A DNA stretch of 64,000 nt from Alphaproteobacteria bacterium. GTDB taxonomy: Bacteria; Pseudomonadota; Alphaproteobacteria; RF32; CAG-239. The notes beneath the pieces are model-generated. The model saw nothing but the letters and a program-made list of their open reading frames with translations, was not told where the DNA came from and searched no databases. The stretch covers positions 1-64,000 of the forward strand of contig CAAGHP010000003.1 in the NCBI GenBank assembly GCA_900769705.1. The letters run 5' to 3'. Below are positions 19,301-26,624 of the stretch, piece after piece. Position numbers and translations under genes: made by a program. How positions within the stretch are numbered: the stretch's first letter is position 1; each line of letters starts with the position of its first letter.

Positions 19301-20662
19301 GCAGATGCCGGAGTAACTGATGTTGATTTGGCTAACACGGTTAAAAACACCGGTTTGCTTAACATCGGCGACGGCGTACTGACAGACGTTTCCATAAACA
19401 CTCTGAAAAGTGAAAACGGTACAATCCGTATTGATGTGGATAATCCTAATTTGAAAGCCGACCGCATTATCATCAACAACCGTATTTACGGTATTACCGA
19501 TGTTGCGTTTGACAATTCACAGAATTTGAAATTGAAAGTCGGCGATAAAATTTATTTTGCGCAGACTCAAAGCGATCAGTCTTTGGACGACTATAAGTTT
19601 GTTTCTAACGCTACTGACGGAATTTATGAAATCGGTATTGACCACGACAGCTTGTATGATAATGACAATACTTTGCATGATTGGTTCTTCTATCGTACAA
19701 AATATCTGAATCCTGAAGTTGTCGGCTACATTGATTTGCCGCGTTCAGCTATAGAACAGACTCGTTCGCTAATGTTTAATGTGGGCAGATTAGACAAAGG
19801 AAGCTGCAACTGCTACCGAGATGAATGCAACTACAAAGTATGCAATTTCCGCGACAGCGGCGGTGTAAACAGACTGTGGGCAACCCCAATCTATCGTTCC
19901 GGCACGTTTGACTATCCGATTGAAACAGATGTTAAAGTTTATGGTTTAGACTTTGGCTATGACCATCAGTTTAGCATTTCCAGCCAATTTGGTATCTTTG
20001 GTTCATATCGTGATGGTAACTATGACATCAATGGCAATGGTGACGGCGAATATGTTTCTCACTATGGCAGTGAATTAGATATAACCAGTATTTTGGGTGG
20101 TTTGTATTATCGTCAATACTTTGGCGACCTGTTTATGATGGGCGCGGTTTATGGCGGACAGCAAAGCGCGGATATCAAAGCTGACAACGGTGTTTCTGCT
20201 TCTACTGACGGTTTGAATTTGGGGGCTCAGGCTGAAATCGGCTATGATATCAAAGCTTCTGAGCGTTCAGTTTTGACTCCATCCATCAAAGCTACATACG
20301 ATTATATCAAGTTTGATGATGTAAAAGATACTGCAGGCAAGGAAGTAAGCTTTGACACCGTTCATGATTTGGAATTGGAAGCCGGCATCAAATATGAATA
20401 TCAGTTTAATAACGAAAATCAGCTGCCGACAACCGGTTACATCAAGCCGTCTATCATTCAAACTATTGCTAACGGCGGAGATGTTAAAGTTAAGGACACA
20501 ACCTTTGATAAGACCATTGAAAATGAAACTTTGGGACGTATCGAAGTCGGTGCTGATGCTGAAATTATTGAAAACTTCTCACTCGGTGCGTTTGGCAACT
20601 ATACTTTTGGCTCAAAATATAAAGCTTGGGGTGTAGGCGGAAACATTCGCTACAAGTGGTAA
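16340..20662 (+). CDS. Second, larger paralogous autotransporter
   Basis: 1440 residues. The same N-terminal block (LLNAQYRSVLKKC) and the same barrel terminus (GGNIRYKW) as the gene 92 bp upstream show tandem duplication. The passenger carries about 19 GGA-type repeats, many read as GGAVYNNG or GGALANGS, so repeat number has diverged. A Cys-rich insert (KGSCNCYRDECNYKVCNF, six or more Cys within 30 residues) sits between the RSAIEQTRSLMF linker and the barrel and is missing in the first paralogue. Cysteines are rare in autotransporters. A TATAAT lies 12-17 nt before the ATG, and a strong terminator follows. Confidence 0.88.
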   Translation: MLKLSHRGLGLLNAQYRSVLKKCFLLNMVAASIMVAAPAMADDINWTANQTANTSGNGNDLDAKGEETIRELKDKMATVISQAEAGSSNAKPIGTLFVDSDFNEQLYSVDGTTTIGAWIYNYGDVYVGYTKDLQDGVISKKDGGVTISNKHNTDAINPTIGGGAFVNGKEAGGTYQPLLKVANTTFLNNSASPTDGDTTYIASGGALANYSSNKEGIIENSKFTKNYVMGSGVIEGGAVANFAVIDQNNILDIGYMHSKNNEYTGNYAANETESTKDELTQFTNADAENARGGAVYNNGVFDSENDTFNSNYAKGTTAQGGAIYNEIYSDATASTTGLLTITNNGNTNFANNSVTGTLLAEGGAIYNSATVDSTGNIFVNNSASSDTEARGGAVYNNGTYNAESEQYSDNNVKAARALGGAVYNDKDGKFTITGNTEYTNNYASSTGEAGDFGAWGGAFYNDGTLTAVDGNLTFSGNYVSGVEYSRGGALANGSNGNATLEGTVFKNNYALNEKENKNSFGGAVYNEGEITITGATFDGNYSKSENGIAYGGAWANASAGGDVVSPISKIIDSSFINNQAISNSTIEKDGNKIHGAQGGAIYNRATGYDDTPNLSRLQIIARNADILFENNQAIAASGNGIGGAILNDNLGQLEINAENGHNIVFSNNSADIGGVLADSASGNESKTSEKAKLTVNATGGNIIFQNNKANSTGGVLYTYAAEGGEAFVVGNGYSLSFINNSAGSNGGAVAIAGNLFGEEYYSGNSELIIQKNGTINFIGNTAAEKGGAVYNLGKITLHNDGTDASGTFNFNGNTAALGAGIYNSANAVVQANLQNDTTILFNGNKATDGKGGAIYNEANGNVNIVLNNSSKLVFNTISDDVYNEGTVNIKGDSVNPTIISMAVVPQTVNNSQTQVVLNSTFAGSGWYNISNTQLNLGSTGYIDYDTNLNLANNVINLTSGSYLNLNTGDVLTNNDFDIARNSVVNYKADAGVTDVDLANTVKNTGLLNIGDGVLTDVSINTLKSENGTIRIDVDNPNLKADRIIINNRIYGITDVAFDNSQNLKLKVGDKIYFAQTQSDQSLDDYKFVSNATDGIYEIGIDHDSLYDNDNTLHDWFFYRTKYLNPEVVGYIDLPRSAIEQTRSLMFNVGRLDKGSCNCYRDECNYKVCNFRDSGGVNRLWATPIYRSGTFDYPIETDVKVYGLDFGYDHQFSISSQFGIFGSYRDGNYDINGNGDGEYVSHYGSELDITSILGGLYYRQYFGDLFMMGAVYGGQQSADIKADNGVSASTDGLNLGAQAEIGYDIKASERSVLTPSIKATYDYIKFDDVKDTAGKEVSFDTVHDLELEAGIKYEYQFNNENQLPTTGYIKPSIIQTIANGGDVKVKDTTFDKTIENETLGRIEVGADAEIIENFSLGAFGNYTFGSKYKAWGVGGNIRYKW

Positions 20663-20680
20663 GCTTAACTCTTCAATAAC

Positions 20681-20715
20681 AAAAAAAGACGGATATTTTA
20701 TCCGTCTTTTTTTTG
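20681..20715 (+). terminator. Terminator of the autotransporter locus
   Basis: AGACGGA/TCCGTCT stem (20687-20693 and 20701-20707) flanked by A- and T-runs. Confidence 0.9.
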
Positions 20716-20771
20716 TTAGGAGTTGCCGCAATATTGCTGATAATAAAAAATTCTTTACTTTACATCAGCGT

Positions 20772-20972
20772 TATAATAAACTGAATATTGGATAGGTGAT
20801 AGTCTGTCTGGGGTGTAGTAGCCTCTTAAACAAGCGTCATCAATGACGTTAAATACCTTCTGGCTTTAATAGCTGGAAGGTAGCAAAATATGTTATATTT
20901 ATAACTAATATGCTACACTATTTCTTGTTTAATAGCCTACTAACTTCCAGCTGTCTTTCTGACAGCTTTTTT
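20772..20972 (+). promoter_or_regulatory. Type 1 structured leader RNA with terminator (copy 1)
   Basis: A TATAAT at 20772-20777 precedes a leader whose conserved part starts at GATAGTCTGTCTGGGG (20798). Stems read by eye: TTAAACAAG 20826-20834 with 20924-20932; TAGTAG 20816-20821 with 20937-20942; CGTCAT 20835-20840 with 20843-20848; ACCTTC 20855-20860 with 20876-20881; TAGCA 20881-20885 with 20911-20915. The terminator is AGCTGTC 20949-20955 with 20961-20967 plus six T. AGCTGGAAG (20871-20879) can pair with 20944-20952 and would disrupt the terminator. The prepilin ATG is 30 nt further on. The second copy at 59489-59664 keeps these stems with different bases. Confidence 0.75.
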
Positions 20973-21002
20973 GTTGTCATTTCAAAATGATAGGGAGTTA
21001 TA

Positions 21003-21815
21003 ATGATATTAAAAAATTTAGATAATTGTAAAATCTCTCGTTTGTTCGCCGTCATTCTTCGGCGTGAACGAAGTGAACTGTCCGGAGAATTCAGAAATAT
21101 AATATCCTTATTATTGAATTTGATGTACCATTTTGGATTCTCGGCGAACGAGCTGCCGCTCAAAGCAAAGGATTACTATAAGAGCGTGTTGCAGAGCGGA
21201 AGAAGCATGATAGAAATGCTGGGTGTGCTAGCTATAATTGCGGTTTTATCCGTTGGCGGGATTGCCGGTTATTCCAAAGCTATGGAAAAATTTAAGGTCA
21301 ATAAAACTATTGCAGAATATGCTTATTTATTTGAAGGACTTATTGAGCATATTGATGAATTTCATGCGCTTTCAAAACCAAATGAAGGCGATATTCATCA
21401 TGGTGTAGCCGGCGCTGCTGATTCTTTGAATCTAATTCCAAAAGCTTGGCGTGTCGGCAACAACAGTATAGATGTTTATGATGAGCATAATAATTGGCTG
21501 AGAATATTTTCCCGTAATTCAAATTTAGTTATTGATATGTATTTAGGAGGCTTTCAAGTTGATGAAGACGGATTTTCCGGCAGTATGAATTTTTCTCCAA
21601 AGTTCTGTGCTGAGCTCTTATCCAATGTTGTTCTGCCTCTGCATAGCAGTTTATACTATGTTTTTGTTACCAATATGCAGGATGCGACTTATTACGGCGA
21701 TAATTTATGCAGCAGCAATCGAAAGTGCATTAGGGATATAACTTTATCCGAGATTCAAAAAATGTGCAATTCTTGCGGTAAAAAGCAAAGATGCGGAATT
21801 ATTTTTGAGTTTTAA
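21003..21815 (+). CDS. Prepilin-like protein with 66-residue pre-sequence
   Basis: 270 residues. The type IV prepilin signature SG/RSMIEMLGVLAI lies at residues 65-76, with Glu at mature position 5, followed by a hydrophobic helix and GGIAGYSKAMEKFK. The mature part is about 204 residues and ends in LSEIQKMCNSCGKK, giving a C-terminal CxxC. The pre-sequence (66 residues) is far longer than the usual 5-30 and contains an RRERSELSGEFRN block also found in the gene at 58622. It could be a minor pilin or pseudopilin; no secretion ATPase or prepilin peptidase is nearby. AGGGAG lies 8 nt before the ATG. Confidence 0.82.
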   Translation: MILKNLDNCKISRLFAVILRRERSELSGEFRNIISLLLNLMYHFGFSANELPLKAKDYYKSVLQSGRSMIEMLGVLAIIAVLSVGGIAGYSKAMEKFKVNKTIAEYAYLFEGLIEHIDEFHALSKPNEGDIHHGVAGAADSLNLIPKAWRVGNNSIDVYDEHNNWLRIFSRNSNLVIDMYLGGFQVDEDGFSGSMNFSPKFCAELLSNVVLPLHSSLYYVFVTNMQDATYYGDNLCSSNRKCIRDITLSEIQKMCNSCGKKQRCGIIFEF

Positions 21816-22292
21816 AAAAAAGAAAACCTCCAAGCTGAAAGCCGGGAGGTAAAGAATTATAAGGCTGAGATTGAATCAGGATACTTATTTCTTTATGTAA
21901 CTGGAAACGACATTATACTAATTAATGTCCGACAGGAGACGCTCTAATCATAGCTGGAAGTTAAATAACATTTCACCGACAATTAATTCATCAATAATCA
22001 TCAAGTTGTTACTAACATGGAGCTCTAATCATATTAAAACGGTTTTAAATATTTACGTAAACAAATCATACACAGGTTACGAATATAAAAGCGTTTTTAA
22101 GGAGGTCTAATCATATTACACAGTTTTTAATATATACGGAACGATTCTTAATACATAAAAAAACTATCTAAGGTGCTCTAACCATAAGCGGCAATTTAAG
22201 GGTTAAACATTTAAATTCAATCAAAAATTGGGCCTGTCTCGAATTTTATTTCCTTTAGAATTTATAAAAATAACCATAACTATTTAATTTAT
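21812..22292 (-). ncRNA. Candidate repeat-bearing non-coding RNA
   Basis: No ORF with coding character lies in the 600-bp gap between the prepilin and tsf. The minus strand has a good promoter (-35 at 22322-22327, -10 at 22299-22304) and, 450 nt on, a hairpin (CCTCC/GGAGG with inner GGCT/AGCT, 21827-21849) followed by TTTTCTTTTTTTT. Between them lie four spaced copies of a degenerate repeat with core TATGATTAGAGC. Promoter, terminator and absence of coding together suggest a transcript of about 470 nt. Its identity is unknown. Confidence 0.45.
21930..22200 (-). repeat. Four degenerate direct repeats, spacing 71-82 bp
   Basis: On the plus strand the cores GCTCTAATCATA begin at 21941, 22022, 22104 (GGTCTAATCATA) and 22175 (GCTCTAACCATA). 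Copies two and three match over about 36 nt on the minus strand, including a palindromic half (ATATTTAAAAC..GTTTTAATAT) before TATGATTAGA. The other two are conserved mainly in the core. The sequences between repeats are unrelated and AT-rich. Confidence 0.7.
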
Positions 22293-22298
22293 GCATTA

Positions 22299-22327
22299 CA
22301 TATAACATGACAAAAAATGTTTGTCAA
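22299..22327 (-). promoter_or_regulatory. Minus-strand promoter for the candidate ncRNA
   Basis: On the minus strand TTGACA (22327-22322), a 17-nt spacer and TATATG (22304-22299). It lies just beyond the tsf terminator and points away from any annotated gene. Confidence 0.55.
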
Positions 22328-22360
22328 CTATTTTTTTTGTATATTTTTGTCTTTTTTTAT

Positions 22361-22393
22361 AAAAAATTCCGCTCATAAAGAACGGAACTTTTT
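22361..22393 (-). terminator. Terminator after tsf
   Basis: The minus-strand hairpin GTTCCG/CGGAAT (22383-22388 with 22366-22371) is flanked by A- and T-runs. Confidence 0.75.
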
Positions 22394-22414
22394 ATAAAGA
22401 ATTTTAAGTTAAGC

Positions 22415-23347
22415 TTATTTGCCTAATTGAGCGGCAACTTCAGCGGCAAAATCTTCTTCTTTTTTCTGCAAACCATCGCCGAGTTTAAAAAATGCAAAAT
22501 CTGCTAATTTAATGTCTGTGCCGCATTCTTTTGCAGCATCGGCAACAATGTCTTTAATTTTTTTGTCTGGATCCATAATGAATGCTTGTTCTTCCAAAAC
22601 AACTTCTTCATAGAATTTGCGGATACGGCCTTCAACCATTTTTTCAATGATGTTTGCCGGTTTGCCGGAAGCTTTTGCCTGTTCGGCAAAAATAGATTTT
22701 TCATGTTCAACAGCTTCAGGTGCCACGCCGGCAATATTCAAAGCGATAGGGGCAGTAGCAGCGATGTGCATGGCAATATGTTTGCCGAGTTCAGCCAATT
22801 TTTCTTTGTCTGCAGTGGATTCTAAGGCCACCAGCACACCGATTTTGCCCAAACCGTTGCGAACGGCATTATGAATGTATGAGCATACCAAACCATTGTT
22901 TACGCTGATAACTTTAGCGCGGCGCAGGTTCATATTTTCACCGATTTTAGCAATCATATCGGTCAAGCGTTCGCCAAAAGTTTTGGAGTCTGCGCATTTA
23001 GGGCAAACAAAAGCCTTCATGGCTTCAACATCGCCGTTGCAATGCAAAGCAACTTTAGCTGCGTCTTCAACATATTCTTGGAAAATTTCATTTTTAGCAA
23101 CGAAGTCTGTTTCAGAGTTTACTTCAACAACAGCGCCTTTATTGCCTTCTACAGCAACTGCAACCAAACCTTCTGCAGCAACACGGCTAGATTTTTTTGC
23201 AGCCGAAGCCAAACCTTTTTTGCGCAACCAGTCAACAGCTTGTTCCATATTGCCGTTGGCTTCAACCAATGCTTTTTTACAATCCAACATACCGGCACCG
23301 GTAGTCTCTCTCAATTCTTTAACCATAGCGGCTGTAATATCTGCCAT
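22415..23347 (-). CDS. tsf: Elongation factor Ts
   Basis: 310 residues. EF-Ts recycles EF-Tu by exchanging GDP for GTP. The N-terminal UBA-like domain (VKELRETTGAGMLDCKKALVEANG) and the EF-Tu-contacting TDFVAKNE segment near residue 82 are clear, followed by two core repeats. An atypical CPKCADS insert in the first core subdomain adds a CxxC. Located after rpsB, the normal rpsB-tsf order, with 111 bp between them. Confidence 0.97.
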   Translation of the reverse strand: MADITAAMVKELRETTGAGMLDCKKALVEANGNMEQAVDWLRKKGLASAAKKSSRVAAEGLVAVAVEGNKGAVVEVNSETDFVAKNEIFQEYVEDAAKVALHCNGDVEAMKAFVCPKCADSKTFGERLTDMIAKIGENMNLRRAKVISVNNGLVCSYIHNAVRNGLGKIGVLVALESTADKEKLAELGKHIAMHIAATAPIALNIAGVAPEAVEHEKSIFAEQAKASGKPANIIEKMVEGRIRKFYEEVVLEEQAFIMDPDKKIKDIVADAAKECGTDIKLADFAFFKLGDGLQKKEEDFAAEVAAQLGK

Positions 23348-23391
23348 AATTTAAATTCCTCTAATATAACGTATAAATTCAGATTTTATGA

Positions 23392-23433
23392 GGCGCGGCA
23401 ATCAAAAATTAACCGCCGCGCCGTTTTTATTTT
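23392..23433 (+). terminator. GC-rich hairpin between rpsB and tsf
   Basis: An 8-bp perfect stem (GGCGCGGC 23392-23399 with GCCGCGCC 23415-23422). A T-run follows only on the plus strand, where no gene precedes it. On the minus strand it lies inside the rpsB-tsf spacer and may tune tsf expression or protect an mRNA end. Confidence 0.55.
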
Positions 23434-23458
23434 TTTGTACCTTCAAAGAAGCGCTTGC

Positions 23459-24259
23459 TTATTCAGCAGCGGATTCTGCTTTTTTGCGGGAAGCTCTTTT
23501 CTTTGGAGCAGCTTTTTCTTCTGCATCAACAGTTTCAGCATCAGAAACTTCTAAGCCTTTAGCTTCCATTTCTGCCTGAACACCGTCTAAAACGGCATCA
23601 GAAATCAAGTCGCAGTAGAATTGAATAGCGCGGATAGCGTCATCATTGCCCGGAACCGGGAATTCTACTTCATTAGGGTTAGCGTTAGTATCAACAATAC
23701 CAACAACAGGAATCCCCAATTTTTTAGCTTCTTTAATAGCCAAAGATTCTTTAGGTGTGTCAATCACAAACAACATATCCGGTTGACCGCCCATATCTTT
23801 GATACCATCCAAAGTAATCGCTAATTTTTCGCGTTCTTTTTTCAGGTTCATAACTTCTTTTTTAGTATACCCTTCGTAAGCGTTATTAGCTTCCATTTCG
23901 TTGAGCTTGTTCAAACGGGAAATTGATTTGTAAACAGTTTTCCAGTTTGTCAACATACCGCCCAACCAACGGTAGTTTACATAAAATTGACCGCAGCGGC
24001 CGGCGCTTTCTTTAACAATGTCCTGAGCTTGGCGTTTTGTAGCTACAAACAAAACTTTACCGCCGTTGGCAGCAACATCGCGAACAGCATTCAAAGCATT
24101 GTAAAGCATAGGGTAAGTTTTTTGCAAATCGATAATGTGAATATTATCTTTTTTTCCGTAAATATACGGAGCCATTTGCGGATTCCAGCGACGGGCATGG
24201 TGACCAAAGTGTACGCCGGCTTCAACCATTTGGCGCAAAGTAAAAGTAGGAAGTGTCAT
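23459..24259 (-). CDS. rpsB: 30S ribosomal protein S2
   Basis: 266 residues. The typical S2 start (LPTFTLRQMVEAGVHFGHHARRWNPQMAPYI) and the motifs NNAHIIDL-like KDNIHIIDLQKT, WLGGMLTNWKT and DTPKESLAIKEAKKLGIPVVGIVDTN identify it. The Lys/Ala-rich C-terminal tail is typical of alphaproteobacteria. It binds late to the 30S subunit near the mRNA exit. First gene of rpsB-tsf; a GC-rich structured leader precedes it. Confidence 0.97.
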   Translation of the reverse strand: MTLPTFTLRQMVEAGVHFGHHARRWNPQMAPYIYGKKDNIHIIDLQKTYPMLYNALNAVRDVAANGGKVLFVATKRQAQDIVKESAGRCGQFYVNYRWLGGMLTNWKTVYKSISRLNKLNEMEANNAYEGYTKKEVMNLKKEREKLAITLDGIKDMGGQPDMLFVIDTPKESLAIKEAKKLGIPVVGIVDTNANPNEVEFPVPGNDDAIRAIQFYCDLISDAVLDGVQAEMEAKGLEVSDAETVDAEEKAAPKKRASRKKAESAAE

Positions 24260-24400
24260 ATTTATATATCCTTTATTTTCCGGTTAAACCTCCGCAGACT
24301 TCGGCTTTTGACAGCACCGGAGCGAATAAGATTATCTCTTCCGCCTGTCTGCGTGTGAAATTACAAAACCGCACCATTGCGGCTTCGAGGCTATTTTTAG
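24260..24400 (-). promoter_or_regulatory. Structured 5' leader of rpsB (possible S2 autoregulation)
   Basis: The 140 nt before the rpsB ATG contain a long-range stem (CGCAGAC 24293-24299 with GTCTGCG 24347-24353) whose 3' side ends just before the GGAGG ribosome site, and an upstream hairpin (ACCGC/GCGG-type, 24368-24382). Autoregulatory leaders before rpsB are known in several bacteria. That this is one is inferred from position and structure only. Confidence 0.45.
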
Positions 24401-24552
24401 CATAACCCTATAAATTTGCAAGTATTTTTTTCAAGAAATTGCTATTTTTTAATAAAAGGTAAATTTTTGTTTATGGATTGGGGTTTTTGCTTGTTTTTTG
24501 CGCCAAAGTTTTGTACTTTGTCTACAATTTGATAAAGTGTTTTGAGGTAAAA

Positions 24553-26544
24553 ATGACAGATTTGTTTGACTCGTCCACGGCGCCGGCAAAAACCGAATAT
24601 TCGGCGCAAGATATTGAAGTGCTTGAAGGCTTGGAGCCGGTTCGCCATCGTCCGGGAATGTATATCGGCGGCACCGATATTCAAGCCATGCACCATTTGG
24701 TGGCAGAGATTTTGGATAACTCCATGGACGAGGCTGTTGCCGGTTTTGCCAACCATATCGATGTAACTATGAACGCCGACGGCTCTGTTACCATTGCCGA
24801 TAACGGGCGCGGAATCCCGATTGATGAACACCCGAAATATCCGGGAAAATCTGCTCTTGAAGTTATTTTAACCACTCTGCACTCCGGCGGTAAATTCGGC
24901 GGCGGCGCTTATAAAGTTTCAGGCGGTTTGCACGGCGTTGGGCTTTCGGTTGTGAATGCTCTTTCTGAAAAATTGGTGGTTGAAGTCGCTCGCGATAAAA
25001 AACTTTATCGACAGGAATATTCACGCGGTAAACCGCTGACAAAATTGGAATTTATCTCGAATTGTCCAAACCGCCGCGGTACTTCTATCACATTTAAGCC
25101 TGATGCTGAAATTTTTGAGGGTAACAACAAGTTTATTGTCAACCGCATTTATCGTATGGCTCGCTCTAAGGCTTTTTTATTTAAAGGTATCAAAATCAAC
25201 TGGAGCTGCGCGCCGGAATTGATTGCCAGCGGCGAGTCTACACCACAAAAAGCCGAATTACATTATCCTAACGGTTTGGCGGACTTTTTGAATATTCAAA
25301 TCGGCGAACGCAGCACCATTAACCGCACGGCGTTTGTCGGAGAGTCGGAACTTGCTAATAATGAGGGGCGTGTGGAATGGGCAATTACTTGGCCGGTAGA
25401 TGAAAACGGATTTTCGTATTCTTATTGCAACACCGTTATCACTCCGGAAGGCGGAACACATGAAACAGGCTTTCGCGCAGCTTTGCTCCGAGGTTTGAAA
25501 GAATACGGCGAAATGGCCGGTTTCAAAAAAATCGCCGCGGCAACCGCCGAGGACTTTTTAAGCAACGCTTGTCTTATGCTTTCGGTATTCATTACCGATC
25601 CGCAATTTCAGGGACAAACGAAAGATAAGCTTACTTCAACCAAGGCGATTCGCTTGGTAGAAACTGCGGTTAAAGATTCTTTTGACCATTGGCTTTCTTC
25701 TGATGTTGAAAATGCCAAGGCTCTGATTGAATATGTTTTAGATCGAGCTGAAGCCCGCAAAAAGAAAAAAGAAGAAAAAGTGCAAAACCGCAAGGCGCCG
25801 ACTAAAAAACTGCGCCTGCCTGGTAAACTTGCCGATTGTTCGCAGACTGCTGCCGAAAATACGGAAATATTTATTGTGGAAGGTGATTCTGCCGGCGGTT
25901 CCGCTAAGCAGGGGCGCGACAGAGTTACACAGGCTATTTTACCTTTGCGCGGTAAGATTTTGAATGTGGCCAGCGCGTCTTTGGAACGTATCTCGCAAAA
26001 CCAAGAAATTAAGGATATGATAGAAGCTTTGGGCTGCGGTGTTAAAGATAATTATAACGAAGATAATCTGCGCTATGAGAAAATCATTATCATGACTGAT
26101 GCCGATGTAGACGGCGCGCACATTACTTCTCTGCTGATGACGTTCTTTTATCAACATATGCCTAAGCTGATTGAAAACGGGCATCTTTATATTGCCACAC
26201 CTCCGCTGTATAAAATTGTCGCCGGCGGCAAAAACTACTATGCTTTGGATGACGAGGAAAAAGATAAGATTTTGGCTAAGGTGGTAAAAGGAAATACCAA
26301 GCCGGATATCAGCCGCTTTAAAGGTTTGGGCGAGATGAGCCCGCTGCAGCTGAAAGAAACGACTATGGATAAAAGCAACCGTATTTTATTGCGGGTAGTG
26401 ATTCCTAACACTTCAACTGAAGAGGGCAGGGCGGAAGATTTTGAAACCCGCCGTCAGGTTGAGCGTTTGATGGGAAAAGATCCGGAACAGCGTTTCCGTT
26501 TTATTATTGAGCGTGCTAAATTTGTAGATAATCTTGATATTTAG
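24553..26544 (+). CDS. parE: DNA topoisomerase IV subunit B
   Basis: 663 residues from the ATG at 24553, which has TGAGGTAAAA before it; an upstream ATG at 24478 in the same frame has no ribosome site. GHKL ATPase motifs are ILDNSMDEAVAG, DNGRGIP and GGLHGVGLSVVNALS. The TOPRIM domain has EGDSAGGSAKQGRD and TDADVDGAH. The protein ends LMGKDPEQRFRFIIERA. The length and N-terminus (EVLEGLEPVRHRPGMYIGGTD) favour ParE over GyrB. With ParC (not in the window) it decatenates daughter chromosomes. Confidence 0.93.
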   Translation: MTDLFDSSTAPAKTEYSAQDIEVLEGLEPVRHRPGMYIGGTDIQAMHHLVAEILDNSMDEAVAGFANHIDVTMNADGSVTIADNGRGIPIDEHPKYPGKSALEVILTTLHSGGKFGGGAYKVSGGLHGVGLSVVNALSEKLVVEVARDKKLYRQEYSRGKPLTKLEFISNCPNRRGTSITFKPDAEIFEGNNKFIVNRIYRMARSKAFLFKGIKINWSCAPELIASGESTPQKAELHYPNGLADFLNIQIGERSTINRTAFVGESELANNEGRVEWAITWPVDENGFSYSYCNTVITPEGGTHETGFRAALLRGLKEYGEMAGFKKIAAATAEDFLSNACLMLSVFITDPQFQGQTKDKLTSTKAIRLVETAVKDSFDHWLSSDVENAKALIEYVLDRAEARKKKKEEKVQNRKAPTKKLRLPGKLADCSQTAAENTEIFIVEGDSAGGSAKQGRDRVTQAILPLRGKILNVASASLERISQNQEIKDMIEALGCGVKDNYNEDNLRYEKIIIMTDADVDGAHITSLLMTFFYQHMPKLIENGHLYIATPPLYKIVAGGKNYYALDDEEKDKILAKVVKGNTKPDISRFKGLGEMSPLQLKETTMDKSNRILLRVVIPNTSTEEGRAEDFETRRQVERLMGKDPEQRFRFIIERAKFVDNLDI

Positions 26545-26547
26545 GTT

Positions 26548-26582
26548 AAAACAGCTGCAGAAATAGTTTGCAGCTGTTTCTG
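26548..26582 (+). terminator. Hairpin after parE
   Basis: AAACAGCTGCA (26549-26559) pairs with TGCAGCTGTTT (26569-26579). The T-run is short, so termination may be weak. Confidence 0.65.
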
Positions 26583-26624
26583 ACTCATAAAAAACAGCAA
26601 ATTTAGATTAAATCGGATGCAAAT

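Noticed and set aside
20772..20972. T-box leader
   Set aside because: No T-box 14-nt motif or specifier stem recognised, and the downstream gene is a prepilin, not an aminoacylation or amino-acid gene.
20918..21163. Minus-strand ORF (81 codons) across the type 1 leader and prepilin start
   Set aside because: Antisense to a structured leader and a better-supported gene; no ribosome site, and its residues mirror the repeat DNA.
21930..22200. CRISPR array
   Set aside because: Only about 12 nt are conserved in all four copies, spacing is uneven (71-82 bp), and no cas gene is present. Kept as degenerate repeats and a candidate ncRNA.
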